Shown: positions 47,709-58,683 of the stretch, in pieces
How positions within the stretch are numbered: the stretch's first letter is position 1
Layout: every line of letters begins with the position of its first letter
Origin: Calonectria ilicicola
Lineage: Eukaryota > Ascomycota > Sordariomycetes > Hypocreales > Nectriaceae
DNA: 64,000 bases
Assembly: GCA_020809705.1 (NCBI GenBank)
Contig: CP085825.1
Span: forward strand, 5,766,001-5,830,000
Direction of reading: 5' to 3'
Notes under the pieces: generated by a model
Told to the model about the DNA's origin: nothing
Databases searched by the model: none
What the model saw: only the letters and a program-made list of their open reading frames with translations
Made by a program: the position numbers and the translations under genes

Positions 47709-48920
47709 ATGGCAGCAATACCGAGCTCGAATTTGCTCATGCATCGCATCTCACGCCAGTTCCTTTCACCAGTGACTGGCGCATCAAGGGCTGCCTCTCG
47801 TCGATGCATCACTTCTTCTCGCCGCAGCTTTCCCGCGATTTTTGCTCGGGGCGGAACATCAAACGGGCTCGTCATTGATCGCAGAGACCTCCCGCCGCAG
47901 GATCAATGGCACACTGTGCTGCCCGCTGCCATGGGCTCGCCAGATCCGTATGTCCGTCAGCTTGATGGCATGGGATCTGGCATCTCGTCTACATCCAAGA
48001 TTGTCATCGTTGGCCCCCCTTCGCGGCCTGATGTAGACGTCGACTTCACCTTTGTCCAGGTCGGTATCCGAGATGCTGTCTTAGACATGGCTGGGAACTG
48101 TGGTAACATGTCCTCCTTGGTTGGGCCTGTCGCATTTGATAGCGGAATGGTTGACAGCCCCAATATCGAGATTGCCGAGGATGGCCAGAAGTGGGCCACT
48201 GTCCGCTTCGTTAATACAAATACCAACAAGGTCATGGTATCACGCTTCAAGGTTGCCGGCGATCCCCTCAGTTATAGTCATGAAGGCGATTATGTCATGG
48301 ATGGCGTTCCTGGGTCGGCGTCAAAAATCACAATGAGCTTCATGGATCCTGCAGGAGCCAAGACAGGAAAGGCCTTGCCTACGGGAAACCCCGTGGATCT
48401 GTTAGAAATATCGGATGGGAGCACTGTCCAGGCGTCTCTTGTTGATGTTGGAAATCCCGGCGTCTTCATCAGCACAGAAAGCTTGGGGTTAACAGACCAC
48501 ATGTCATTGACACCGTCTATTGTTGAAGCCGACGCAGCCCTTAAAGCCAAGCTGGAAGAGATCAGACGCGCAGGCGCCATAAAGATGGGCCTTGACCCCC
48601 AGACAGAAAGCGTTCCCAAGATAGTTCTCTTATTCCCATCCAGTGGTTCATCCAACGTGGATATTAGGTGTCTTGCCCTTTCTATGGGACAGGCTCACAA
48701 GGCAGTCCCGCTGACTTTGGCGCTCTGCCTCGGGGCCGCGTCTCAACTTTCAGGGACCATTGCGTCTGATATAATTGCAGGCGAATCCAAGTCGGTAGTT
48801 ACCATTGGTCACCCTAGTGGCACGGTTGATATTGGTACTACGATGGTGGATGGAAAGATCGAGTCGGCCCAGTTACTGCGAACTGCCAGAGTGCTGATGA
48901 AGGGAGAGGTATATTACTAG
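47709..48920 (+). CDS. PrpF-like aconitate/methylitaconate isomerase family protein, mitochondrial
   Basis: Single-exon, 403-residue member of the PrpF (DUF453) family. Bacterial members isomerise the double bond of 2-methylaconitate in propionate breakdown, or of related tricarboxylates. The first about 45 residues are rich in Arg and Ser with almost no acid (RISRQFLSPVTGASRAASRR), a typical mitochondrial presequence. The fold has two similar halves. Lys97 in GISSTSKIVIV and Cys131 in MAGNCGN match the conserved Lys and Cys proposed as acid/base residues in PrpF, so activity is plausible. The usual RGGTSKG motif at the start of the mature domain reads RGGTSNG here. The start is the first ATG of the frame. 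The fungal substrate is unknown; a role beside the methylcitrate cycle is inference. Confidence 0.85.
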   Translation: MAAIPSSNLLMHRISRQFLSPVTGASRAASRRCITSSRRSFPAIFARGGTSNGLVIDRRDLPPQDQWHTVLPAAMGSPDPYVRQLDGMGSGISSTSKIVIVGPPSRPDVDVDFTFVQVGIRDAVLDMAGNCGNMSSLVGPVAFDSGMVDSPNIEIAEDGQKWATVRFVNTNTNKVMVSRFKVAGDPLSYSHEGDYVMDGVPGSASKITMSFMDPAGAKTGKALPTGNPVDLLEISDGSTVQASLVDVGNPGVFISTESLGLTDHMSLTPSIVEADAALKAKLEEIRRAGAIKMGLDPQTESVPKIVLLFPSSGSSNVDIRCLALSMGQAHKAVPLTLALCLGAASQLSGTIASDIIAGESKSVVTIGHPSGTVDIGTTMVDGKIESAQLLRTARVLMKGEVYY

Positions 48921-49385
48921 ATTCTTTAAATGAATGAATGATACGTTGAGAATCAAATCGTATAATCCAACACTGAATTTTTCCCTCGCTCTCTTTCACC
49001 TTGAGGAAACTTAATGATGCATGTGGCATGGATGCTGATTGGGCATGGGATGGTTTTCACAGATTTCACTTTAAACTCGGCCCAGCAACGTCTACACTTT
49101 TTTAGTCTCTCTGTCGATATAATGGCCATATATGAACCGTCCTCTTACTAATTACCAGATCTAGTGGTCATTCATCACCCATTTGCCATTTGAGCGGTTG
49201 GGGCAGCGCCGTGACGCGTGATCACGTGATGACATCAGATCAAAAGCTATCCCGTTCCGCCACTCTCTGACCGCAGAACTGATGGCAACCCCTTTACTAA
49301 GGATAATTGGAACCGCTCGCTAGGGCAAAGCCGTTTGATGCTTTATTCTTTTTCTTTTTAATAGGATTTAATACTAACTAAAGTC
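48921..49385 (+). other. Intergenic, PrpF-like to EBP gene
   Basis: 465 nt holding the 3' flank of the PrpF-like gene and the promoter of the EBP-type gene. A GTGATCACGTGATGACATCA segment near 49218-49237 includes CACGTG, an E-box core. No gene is seen. Confidence 0.45.
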
Positions 49386-50354
49386 ATGCGTAATTCCGCT
49401 GAGGGTGATTCGGGGTCGGGACCGGTCCTTGCCCATCCCTATTACCCGCTCAATGCGCACATGCCGGGATATGTTCCCAACGTCACGCCCTTGATACATT
49501 TGTTGCCTGCATTTGGCATAATAATTATTTGTGTCATTGGTTCAACTCTAAGGCAGACGGCTCGATGCAAATTCCCGCTCCGGACCATTGACCATTTTGC
49601 TGCTGGCTGGTTTGCGCTGTGTAAGTGCTTGTTCCTTTCCGCTGACTTCTGCTGTATTGGTTTTTTTGGTCTTACATGATGATAATTAGGCGGATTTCTT
49701 CATGTTGCTTTTGAAGGTAGGCAAGTTCTTGTTCCAAGAAAAAGAACACAATAGTCAATTCTTACATCACTTCCTAGGTTACTATCTCTACAACCGCAAC
49801 AAGCTTCCCGGAATGAACACGACGTTTGCCCAGCTCTGGAAGGAATATGCACTCTCTGATTCACGCTACCTCACCAATGATGTCTTCACTATTTGTGTCG
49901 AGACCATCACAGCAGTAAGGATGGCCCGCCCAACTTGGTATTTCTTTTAGACAACCATTGACTCGCGTGGCAGCTTGCCTGGGGCCCGCTTTCGTGGTTA
50001 ACTGTACGTGGCATCATGAACAACTCGCGCACCAGGCATGTGACTCAAGTCATTGTGTGCGTGGCCCATCTATATGGCGTGGCCCTCTACTATCTTACCA
50101 ACTGGGTCGAGGGCCAGATGTACGGAGTCGTGTACAGCCGGCCAGAGTTTTTGTACTACTGGATTTACTATATTGGGTTCAATGCACCCTGGGCTATAGT
50201 GCCTGCCGGTAAGTAGATGCTAGCTCTCTATCTTCGGTCTGGGGCCAAGTTCTGACATTGGCTTTCACTAGTACTATTGTGGGACAGTTGGAAGCAGATT
50301 GATAAGGCGTTTTCCGCCCTGGATGAAAAGGAGGCCAGAGAGAAGGCAAAATGA
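49386..50354 (+). CDS. EBP-type Delta8-Delta7 sterol isomerase family protein
   Basis: Predicted ER multipass membrane protein of 238 residues from five exons: 49386-49620, 49690-49716 (27 nt), 49778-49914, 49974-50208 and 50272-50354. It belongs to the emopamil-binding protein family, whose enzymes move the sterol double bond from C8 to C7. Four to five hydrophobic helices are visible, the first at LIHLLPAFGIIIICVIGS. All residues linked to catalysis in human EBP have counterparts with the same spacing: His83 and Glu87 (HVAFEG), Glu129 and Thr132 (VETITA), Asn203 and Trp206 (FNAPWA). The Lys-rich tail (EKEAREKAK) resembles an ER retrieval signal. Fungi normally use Erg2 for this step, so the role here (plant/animal-type isomerase, parallel pathway or other ligand) is uncertain. 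Confidence 0.9.
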
Positions 50355-50502
50355 GGTCGATTGGTTATTGTTGCACCTGATGCCGAGTGAGTCGATTCGA
50401 GTCCACAAAGGACATCTGTTTAGTGGAGGCACCAATCAATTGTACATGCACAAACCTCGTGGGATTTCAAATGATTGACATATGCAAAAATACAAAGCAG
50501 AG

Positions 50503-51054
50503 CTAAAGTGCCAGATACAGAAGCGCCGAGTTCATCCCGACGTCTATTCCTAGCCGTGATGCCGTAGATCTCACGTCAGTGTGAAGCTCGCCTCCTCCGA
50601 TCGACTGGCCGGTCTCTCTGTTAGCTCCTCGGCCAGTCCGCACCACACTCCTTGGCCGGACGAACCAGACCTTCCTGTTTGTGCTGTAGAGCCTCCCGGC
50701 TGAACCTCCGTTAAAGCGGATTGCATCACCCGTGGCACGCGGGACCGGCCCAGAGCGTCTTCGATGGACAAGGGAACCCAACATAGCGGATCCTGGAGGT
50801 GACACACCACCACCACCCTCTCTCTTCCCATGTATGTACAAGTCGTAAGCCACCTTCATGGTATACGGCACGAAAACTCTCTCCATGGCATCGCCAAGCC
50901 GTCCCGCGTCGACGTTCGCCCTGCTTAGCGGAAACGGCTCGCGCGGGGGAGACGCGATTCTGGCCTGATCATCTCCTACTTTGTGCGTCACGGGCCACCT
51001 CCCCTCTCTCGCCTCACTTTCGGCAGATTGTGGGATGGGCGCTGGATGAGACAT
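50503..51054 (-). CDS. Doubtful hypothetical ORF, 183 residues
   Basis: Open frame from an ATG to a stop on the minus strand, facing the EBP gene. I recognise no family. The first half (VGDDQARIASPPREPF, MERVFVPYTMKVAYDLYIHG) has a protein-like composition. The second half is Arg/Gly/Ser-rich and looks like GC-rich non-coding DNA read in frame, starting at a GGTGGT repeat. No membrane helix or signal peptide is evident. It could be a small lineage-specific gene with an unseen intron, or chance. Confidence 0.2.
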   Translation of the reverse strand: MSHPAPIPQSAESEAREGRWPVTHKVGDDQARIASPPREPFPLSRANVDAGRLGDAMERVFVPYTMKVAYDLYIHGKREGGGGVSPPGSAMLGSLVHRRRSGPVPRATGDAIRFNGGSAGRLYSTNRKVWFVRPRSVVRTGRGANRETGQSIGGGELHTDVRSTASRLGIDVGMNSALLYLAL

Positions 51055-51178
51055 GGTGTGAGGTTATTCAGGATGAAACCCAAAAGAAAGGCCTTTTTTT
51101 CTGGTCTGGCGACCTTTTGCCCCCCCGGGCAGGGTTGCATGATTGACATGCCCAAATTATTTATTATGTTGTGTGATG

Positions 51179-51198
51179 AGAGAGAGAGAGAGAGAGAG
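51179..51198. repeat. GA dinucleotide microsatellite
   Basis: About ten GA units ending in GGG, in non-coding DNA 3' of the EBP gene. Confidence 0.8.
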
Positions 51199-52561
51199 GG
51201 AGCCCATGTTTTTCGGACTCGAACCTCTTGAAATTGTCCCATGTCCACACCATTCACCACCCAATCCTAGGGTTAATCAACATGGCATGTAGATTGTAAG
51301 GCAGATGGTAGTAATCCAACTTGAGCATGCTTGCTCACCGAGTGTGCTGCGTACAGGTCAAGCCATGTGGTGGTAACACGACATCTCGCTCTTCCCCACC
51401 GGCAGGCAATAGGTGAGTACAAGGGTTTCATCGACTAAGACTAGTCTGGTCACTGCGGGTGTGCTTATCCAAAATGCTGTGTGTGTGTGAGGCTCCTTTC
51501 TCCCTCTCCCTGCTCGCTTACACGACAGAAGAGCTATCTCAACATTTTCCAAAGGGGGCGTTTTATCTACACGACAATAACAGATTACACCTCGCGCGCC
51601 AGAATACGAGCCCCAACCATGACGGGGTGTCCAATTGACAAGCTAGCGCATATACGAGGAGGATGAAACGGTTACAGCAGATGGTGCTTTTTTTTATATA
51701 ATTTTTAATTTTACTTGAGGTTTCATGGATCCCTTTTTTTTTCTTCTGTCGAGATGTTGTGCATGTCCTAAGCACGGAACCACTCAGAGAGCTTCTCCCA
51801 CTGCTACGTGATGCATCCCTCATCACACATGCGCACACGCACACGCGCACACACACACGCCCCTCAGAGATGCATCCCAACTAGCAGCCCTGTCTCGACA
51901 GCCCCGATTGGTGTATTACTCATACGAATCCGAGTCGTGCAAAATTAAGTGCCGGTTTCGCACTCTGCCGCCCTGTGAGGCCCCCCCCAGAGGTTTGCAA
52001 ACCAACCCATATGCCGCATACGCATCGAGTAGTAAGGATTGAAAAACGAGGCTATTGCTGCGGCCTTATTTCTGTTCTGGGATTTGGGCAGCGCGTGTGT
52101 GGAGGAAGGGTCTGGTTTAGCGGAGAGCCATCACCGTAGTAGGTATTGAAGAAGAATACAGTTTTTATTCATTCGATGGTGTGGCCACGTTATCTTACAA
52201 GATTCGGTGCTAAAACAGCGTAGAACTAACAACTCGAATCAGGAGTTTGGTTCAAAATATCCACATCTAAAGCCCTCTGGGATGCGCCAGCCCATTCTAA
52301 TCGTAGCAAGCAATTCCAATTCCAGCATCCAGGGCATGAGCCATCGTTGACATCTTAAAAAGACGAAAGAAAAGAACAAAACAAAAGAACAGAACACACG
52401 AACATTCGCTATCCTAGAATAATGACCGGCATTTCCAAGCTTTTTCCCTTTGTCAGGCATGAACCTCATTCTAAAAAAGAAGAAAAAAATAAAATTTAAT
52501 AGCAAGACAAAAGTAGAGAAACGAAAGGAGAGGGAACAAGGGAGTGGAGCGGGAAGTCTCA

Positions 52562-53830
52562 TCAAGAGTCGTCACCAATGTCTGAGTTCATGGTTGACAC
52601 ACTACTGGCTCGTGGCCTCACTAAAGCCGGCATCAAGACGTCAATCACCTCAATGTCGAACTTGGGAATGTCTGATGAGCCACGGAACAAGGCAGACAGA
52701 TCATTCCCAAAGCCTGTTACCTCGTACGTGTCTCCGCCTATCGACACTCGGCGGATGACAGCGCGGAGGCTCACATGGCTTGTGGGGGGATAAGGCGGCG
52801 GGGCGTTTCCGTTGTTGAAGCCGCCGGGACGCATGCGAGCTTCAGTGACGGCTAGGTGTGTAAGTGCGCTCTCGGTAGGGGCGACCTGGGCGAGCAGGTT
52901 CTTGCGGCCGCGGCCCATCCAGTTGATGTTGAGCATGGCGGGCACGCAGCGCTGAGGGGCCGCAACCTCCCTCGGGGCCATCATAGCGTTGACGGCCCGC
53001 GGCGGGGGGACCATGGGCGGGCCTGGAGGGGGCGGTGGCCGGACCGACGGGCCTGTCAAGTATCTCGTCCACGCACCGTGGTCGCCTCGCCCGGCGAGAT
53101 CCAGAGGTGGTCGACCTGCCCCCACGGGAACTCGATGTGGACGATAGGGCGACCTGTTACGGACGGGCTCTGACATGTGCGTATGGTGACTGTGGTCATC
53201 GTCGTCCTCGTCCAAGTCGTCGTCTGAGCGCATACTCCTACGGCTCACCGCCTTGACCGCTACTCGCCGGTTGCGACGCTGCCCACGCCCCCGCCTGTTC
53301 GTGGAGCGCCGGTCCAGCGAGTACTCCGACTCGGAGTGCTCTCCTACCTCGTCCTCGTCCTCGTCTTCGTCCTCTTCGTTGTCGCTCGACGAGCTGCATA
53401 TGGCTATGACCTCAGAGGCCGATAGCTTGTCGCCCACACCGCCTCGGCTCGTAGAGCTAACTATTGGGGGAAAGTCGAAATCATTGGTCCGTACATGCTC
53501 ATGCACGGCCTGGGCGGACTTGACGTGGAGCTTCCTCAGCGCTTCTTGGACATCGGGTGCCGTTTCGCTGAGCACGCTGCTGCGCTTGCCGGCCTCAATC
53601 TTGATTACGTGGACACGCCATGTCCCTGACGGCTGCACCTCCTCGACGATGTCAACGTTGACCTTGGGACCGGCAAAGAAGAAGGCGTTTCCTGAAAGGG
53701 GAGAGAGAGAAGGGTCCAATGTCAGCAAGCAAGAACAAGAGCAAGAAACAAGCGTGTCCAAAGGGATGCCGCCCGACTCACTTAGAATGGCATTTTGGTA
53801 GTACAAGCATTCACTCGACACTTGTGCCAT
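52562..53830 (-). CDS. Uncharacterised acidic/Arg-rich protein, probably fungus-specific
   Basis: The 392-residue model has two exons, 53830-53782 and 53691-52562, joined at an Arg codon by a 90-nt intron with a pyrimidine tract before its CAG. I do not recognise the family. An ordered-looking N-terminal module (about 8-90: CLYYQNAILR, AFFFAGPKVNVDIVEE, TWRVHVIKIEAGKR) is followed by a long disordered middle: an acidic Glu/Asp run (about 120-132), Arg-rich segments (RRGRGQRRNRR), a DDDLDEDDDDHSHH stretch and Pro runs. A C-terminal module (about 330-375: HVSLRAVIRRVSIGGDTYEV, FDIEVIDVLM) looks folded again. The mixed-charge middle suggests nuclear or RNA/chromatin contacts, but that is inference. 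The in-frame ATG 54 nt further upstream (53884) is less likely because the chosen start is close to the conserved-looking block. Confidence 0.72.
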   Translation of the reverse strand: MAQVSSECLYYQNAILSESGGIPLDTLVSCSCSCLLTLDPSLSPLSGNAFFFAGPKVNVDIVEEVQPSGTWRVHVIKIEAGKRSSVLSETAPDVQEALRKLHVKSAQAVHEHVRTNDFDFPPIVSSTSRGGVGDKLSASEVIAICSSSSDNEEDEDEDEDEVGEHSESEYSLDRRSTNRRGRGQRRNRRVAVKAVSRRSMRSDDDLDEDDDDHSHHTHMSEPVRNRSPYRPHRVPVGAGRPPLDLAGRGDHGAWTRYLTGPSVRPPPPPGPPMVPPPRAVNAMMAPREVAAPQRCVPAMLNINWMGRGRKNLLAQVAPTESALTHLAVTEARMRPGGFNNGNAPPPYPPTSHVSLRAVIRRVSIGGDTYEVTGFGNDLSALFRGSSDIPKFDIEVIDVLMPALVRPRASSVSTMNSDIGDDS

Positions 53831-55495
53831 GGCGGGAAACGTGGGGCTTCTAGAAGAGTGTGGGTTCCAAAGAGACAAAGTCATTTGCGTGTTGAAAGTG
53901 AAATAAAATCGTGGTCGAGAACAGAAGTGCCATGAGAACAGCCCCCTTTGGGATGAATGTGCTTATCCGGGGTTTATAACAATTGTCTTCTTAGGGCGAA
54001 CCAGCCAGCCGAGAATGAATGGCTGATCTTTCCTCGCCGGTTGCATATGTACGGTAGAGTTACATCCAAGACACTAAGGCGTGCGTGTGGATGCGCGCAA
54101 GCATTACCCCGTCTCCCTTTGTGGTGGCGTGTCTTTGCCTCTTAGTTGCGAGCCAAGCGGCCATCATCACTGGCAAGGCTAGAGCCTGGGTTTGCCTGGA
54201 CCGGAGCTGGGCCTCCAAAAGACTCAGCAGTACAGCTCGCGTGATAATTGCAATAGCCATGTCACTCATGGACCGGGTCCAGTATACCTTTTGCCCGCAT
54301 ACGGGGCGGGCCGGCAAGGAGAGCCTTTCCGTCAGCCGGAGAGGCAGCATGGTACAGTTTTTTTTTTGCAACGTGCCCAGTCGTGAGCTCGTTGGTCGTC
54401 GGCGGGTGCGTTGGGCTGCCCCAGGCTGCTCCAGTCCGCTCCAGTCCATACTCCGGTCAGAGACAGCCAGCACCACGACGTGTTACAACAACGCAGCACA
54501 CGAGTGCTAATCAAAGCATCGGGATAGAGGCCCGGAGCCCCCAGATCTTGGAGACGATCTGACACATGGCCCATAGCATGGGAGACCCCAGCAAGACGTC
54601 AGCTTCCGAGACGAAAGCCTGCGGTCCTTGCCAGCCTCCTCTCAACCCTGTGCCATGTCGTCGGTGCCAGCGTACATCGTTAATTCCCTCTGTTAACGCC
54701 CTCTTTCATGCCAAATCAGACAGGTCATTTTGATGCGCCGGATGTCGTTCACTATCTTCTCCAGAAGGGGACCTAGCTTTGGGATTCCCCTCGGTCAAGG
54801 TTGGGGTTCAATGCAGGTCGCCTCACAACATCGATTGGGTCGTATTGCATCGAAGCGACAGGGAATCCCAGTACTCTCCGACGACCCACAAACCCACTTG
54901 CCCTTAATCACTCCCCAGGTACTGTACCGACAAGGTGCACTTACACAATCCAACCTTGCTTGACACAAGTCTAGTGCAGCTTTTCCAAGACATGGACAAA
55001 AACCGGCTCACAAGAGCCCTTGCGATGCATGTCTTCCAGGGCTGTTTTTTTGTTTTTTTTTTGCTTCTTAATCTTTCTTTTCCTGCTTTCTCTCTTTCAC
55101 ACTGTCTCTCTTTCTTTCCTTTTTTTTTTTTCTGGTTGTGGATGCCAACTTGTCGCAAATCGATTGGCTACAACAAAACACAGAGGTTGAGTCGCTTAGG
55201 TCGAGTCATATCCAGGTAATTTTGCTTGCTTTTTATGAACGTGTGTGCGTGTGCGTATGTATGTATGCGCCTTGGTGATCCTTCTTTGCTTCATTGGCCC
55301 TGAACAGCGTCTCTCCAAGCCTCATATCATACAATCTTGTTTCTTTTTCACAGCCAAGTCTAGGATGTATGTAAGCATATTGTCTCACACACACCAGTGA
55401 CGAGAGAGGTTAGAGTCGAGGATTAAGGGGCACCGCACCATGCAAGCTGGAGTTGTCTTATATTCTAAAAGGTATCTTACAAAGGATTTTCAATC
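53831..55495. other. 1.7-kb gene-free stretch
   Basis: It holds the promoter of the unknown acidic protein gene (left) and the 3' flank of NUP82 (right). Poly-T tracts occur near 54358, 55045 and 55120, and a GTGT-rich patch near 55240. Overlapping frames of 138 and 141 codons at 54060-54510 on opposite strands show no family resemblance. Confidence 0.5.
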
Positions 55496-58201
55496 TCAAT
55501 AATTGGTCTGCAGGCGCTCCAGCCTCGCCGTCACTGCCTCCACAAGTGCCGTCTCTCTCGAAAGCAAGTTTTGCACTTGGCTCATCTTAGCTCGGCGGAT
55601 TTCTTGTGGTACTCTCAACTCGGCCGAAACCGCGGGAGACGTGTCGGCCGTTCCGACTTTCTGGAGCGTCTCCACCTCGGCACTCAATTCATCCTTAAGT
55701 CGCTTAACATCTTCCAGTCGCTTCCACAGCTGTTTTGTCTGTGTCTTGTCTGACGTCGACTGTCCAGGTTCAGGCGCCAATACACTCGCCTCTAGCAACC
55801 TAGTCTCCTCCACAAACGCCTTTTCCTTGGCGCTCAGATCCCGAGTGGTCGCCTTCCCGACAATCTTTCGCAGGTTCTCAAGACGCTGCGCAAGCTGGTT
55901 TTGTCGATCTCTTGCCCCATTAATCCGCCGTTCATACATGGCGTTGTCAGCCTCCCCATCGCGGTGAGCCCCGTTTATGGTGTCGATCTTGCCCTTAACC
56001 TCGTTGGCTTTCATGACTTGCTGTTTCAATTCTGACTGCAACAGCTCGCAGCGGCGGAATACCTCCGCTGCAGCCATCCCCAGTCTGTATGTCTCATCCG
56101 CTAGGACCTTGTGTGCATCGGTGAAAATCTGAAGGGTGAGGGGCGAAAGCCTCACTTCCTGATTAACTATGGTCTTGTGTCGTGAAGTCCGAAGGCGATC
56201 TAGCAACATAGGCAGTGCCGATCCCTCATCGAATGCATGAGAAGGGTTGAAAACGGGACGGGGCTCATAAAAGTCCAACGGCGCCATGCTCGTGTCTCGT
56301 TCATAAACAGGGCTTTCGGGACGAACTGGGACAAGATCAACCTCGGGAGCCTCGAAAGTCAAAGCAATCGGATCATAGGGCGTAGCTGAGAGTAAAAAGT
56401 AGCCAACATCAGGGTCTCGGATCACATTAGCTGCAGCCAAGGGAGCCGTGGCATCCGCAGATGGCTGCGAGTAGATCCGATCTCTGGCCGATTGCGAATT
56501 GACCAACAAACCAATTCGGAAGTCAGTGCCAGCCTCGGAATCTCCGCTCAACTCACTCTCCAGTCGGAAGACCCAGGATGTAAACGAAATGAATGTGATG
56601 GCGGCATGATGAGTGACGAAGAAGCTGTATCGAGACATTACGTCATTGCTGAAAACTGGCCAGCTCTCCTCATTAACCTCAACAGGGCTCATCGTGTCGA
56701 TGGCCTGAAAGGCGAGAAGAGAAGGTGGGTCAGACTCAGGCAAGAGATGACCTGGCTTCGATTTGTTTTTTGGAGGAAGCCATTGAGCCTGCACGCCCTG
56801 CAGGTCCAAGTACACGCGGACTTGGCCGCTGGTCGAGAGTAGACAGACCACGGTAAGGGAGAGGCCCTCCTGATCGCCATCATCCATATCCAAGTCTTCA
56901 TCCTCGCCCATCATGAGTTCATCCGTCTCTGTTTTCTTTCCAATCACCATGATGTCCGTAATCAGGGTGTCCAATTCATCACCAGTGTCTGGATCTGACT
57001 GAAGATCAAAGGGTCCCTGAAGACGAGGAATAATACCAGGTCGCGAGGGTCGGGTGTAAATTTCAGTGATTGGCTCTCCCAGCGGCCCATCAACGAGTTG
57101 CGGTTCCTGAGAGTCGAGTTCGCCCATCCACTCCAATTGCTGCTGGGCAAGGAGCTTCTCTCGCTCCCCAACCTCGGGATCATCCTCAATACTGGCGACT
57201 GTAGTAACAATTGAAACGGAGAGCGAGGGAATCAAGGTAGGGGGTGGTGCCCATTTCTGAGGGAGAAGCGGGCAAAGCGCATAAACATCGCCTTCTCTCA
57301 TAGCCACCCACAGAGTCATGGGGTTCCATCCACCAGCACCTTTAGTAGAGAAGCTGGCTGCAGCAACCTCCATCTCAAATGAATCAGGGGAGAATGCCTT
57401 GTTAGTGGCTGATGTTGACGCAGAGAAGTCCTGGTCCAGTGTTGTGCCATCCGCAAGCTTCTTCAAGTCAATAGAAGTGGTTGGCGTATCAAACGACCAA
57501 CGATCAGTAGTCGAGAGTTCCCAAACTCGGACAACGGCTTCAGCCGTGACAGTAACGATGCATGATCCGCTGACGCCAAGAGGATGCCATATGGCGGACG
57601 CAATAGGTGATCGAGAGGTGACATGAGTGGTGGGTCCAAGAGTAAACATCTTGGGCTTCAGAGGGCCAACATCGTCACTTGTAAGGTGAGAAGGATCGGG
57701 CAGAACGCAAATGTGAACCGTGTGAGTTGTGAGAATCGCAAGGTAGTTCGAGTTAGGCGATATAATGAGCTGTCGAATATCGTCCGCAACTGGGGTCTTG
57801 ATGGTCTATTGTTTGTCAGTTTCACGCCGTTCCAAACAATCATTCCATTCGCAACCCACCCTCATCCCAGCAGTCGACTCCAGGCCAGCATCTCCATCTG
57901 TAGATTGCAAAGAATCCTCGCGCTTGATACGAGGTCCAGACCTTCCCTTAGCATTTCGGCCTGCCCACTCATCCTTCAAATACGCCAAGTCGCCCCATCG
58001 AATCTCTCGCCCAACAGCGACAAACACTTCCGTGCCGCGGCGGGCAATGGTGCGACGCGGCCCCGCGATGGACTTCTTCTTGGAAGCAAATGCAGGTTCA
58101 AGTCCGCGCGACCGCGATGCCTCAGGGACGGGTTCGAACAGTTTGTGACCTGGGGCATTGCTCGACAGCCAAGCTGCCGAGTAGCTCTTAACTTTTGGCA
58201 T
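55496..58201 (-). CDS. NUP82: Nucleoporin Nup82
   Basis: Cytoplasmic-side nuclear pore component of 883 residues from two exons, 58201-57860 and 57805-55496 (54-nt intron, phase 0). In fungi Nup82 anchors Nup159 and Nsp1 and positions the mRNA export factors. Residues from about 50 to 560 form the N-terminal beta-propeller (EVFVAVGREIRWGDL; IRQLIISPNSNYLAILT; SAIWHPLG...VVRVWELS). An acidic loop (ELMMGEDEDLDMDDGDQEG) interrupts the propeller. The C-terminal third (about 620-883) is coiled coil, which in the family trimerises with Nsp1 and Nup159. The start MPKVKSYSAAWLS is the first ATG and typical of the family. It is divergent from CBC2 with 482 nt between starts. Confidence 0.9.
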
Positions 58202-58683
58202 GGCCTAAGAAGACTCTCGCAGGCCTGAGTGGGTCTCAAGTTCAATCCGAGCGGTCGCGCGCGGTTTCGAAAAAGGCTCCCTAGAGCTTCGGGTTGGAAT
58301 CGAGTATCTTTTCTTACAATGAACGCAATGGGTGGACAGGTGATGTTCTTTGTTTGAAGAGGAAGTACTTGGACAAGGCTGACAACAACTTGGGAGGTTG
58401 GCAGGGCAAGTCAAAAAAACTATGGCGGTTGCTTAGCGCCACGGCCCCCTGTAGCCGCCTGGTGCATGTGCAGCTCAAGGTACCAAGGTTAGCGCACGAC
58501 CCACTTGATCGCTGAGCTCCAGGCCGCCAGCCTCGCGAGTCTTGACAGAGAAAGAATCCGACTCAATCAAACGCAACCAATTCTTCGACCATACCTGTGC
58601 CTAATTTCTTCTCACGCAACCATACATATCCCGTTCTTTGCATATTCAGGCCACAACGACAATCCGAAAAACCAGTCCCAACC
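58202..58683. promoter_or_regulatory. Divergent promoter region, NUP82 / CBC2
   Basis: This 482-nt interval must carry promoters for both genes. No coding frame, clear TATA box or specific operator is evident, as expected for housekeeping genes. Confidence 0.5.

Larger units (their letters stand above)
50355..52561. other. 2.2-kb stretch without a firm gene
   Basis: It includes one doubtful minus-strand ORF (50503-51054), a GA microsatellite (51179-51198), AC/GC-rich repeats near 51830-51860 and the 3' flank of the unknown acidic protein gene. No other coding sequence could be supported. Confidence 0.45.

Noticed and set aside
51205..51260. tRNA-like B box (GGTTCGAGTCC) on the minus strand
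   Set aside because: The bases around it do not form a T-stem, and no matching A box or cloverleaf was found.
53831..53884. Upstream ATG adding 18 residues to the unknown acidic protein
   Set aside because: The extension (MTLSLWNPHSSRSPTFPA) is possible but the downstream ATG lies close to the ordered block; left as an alternative only.
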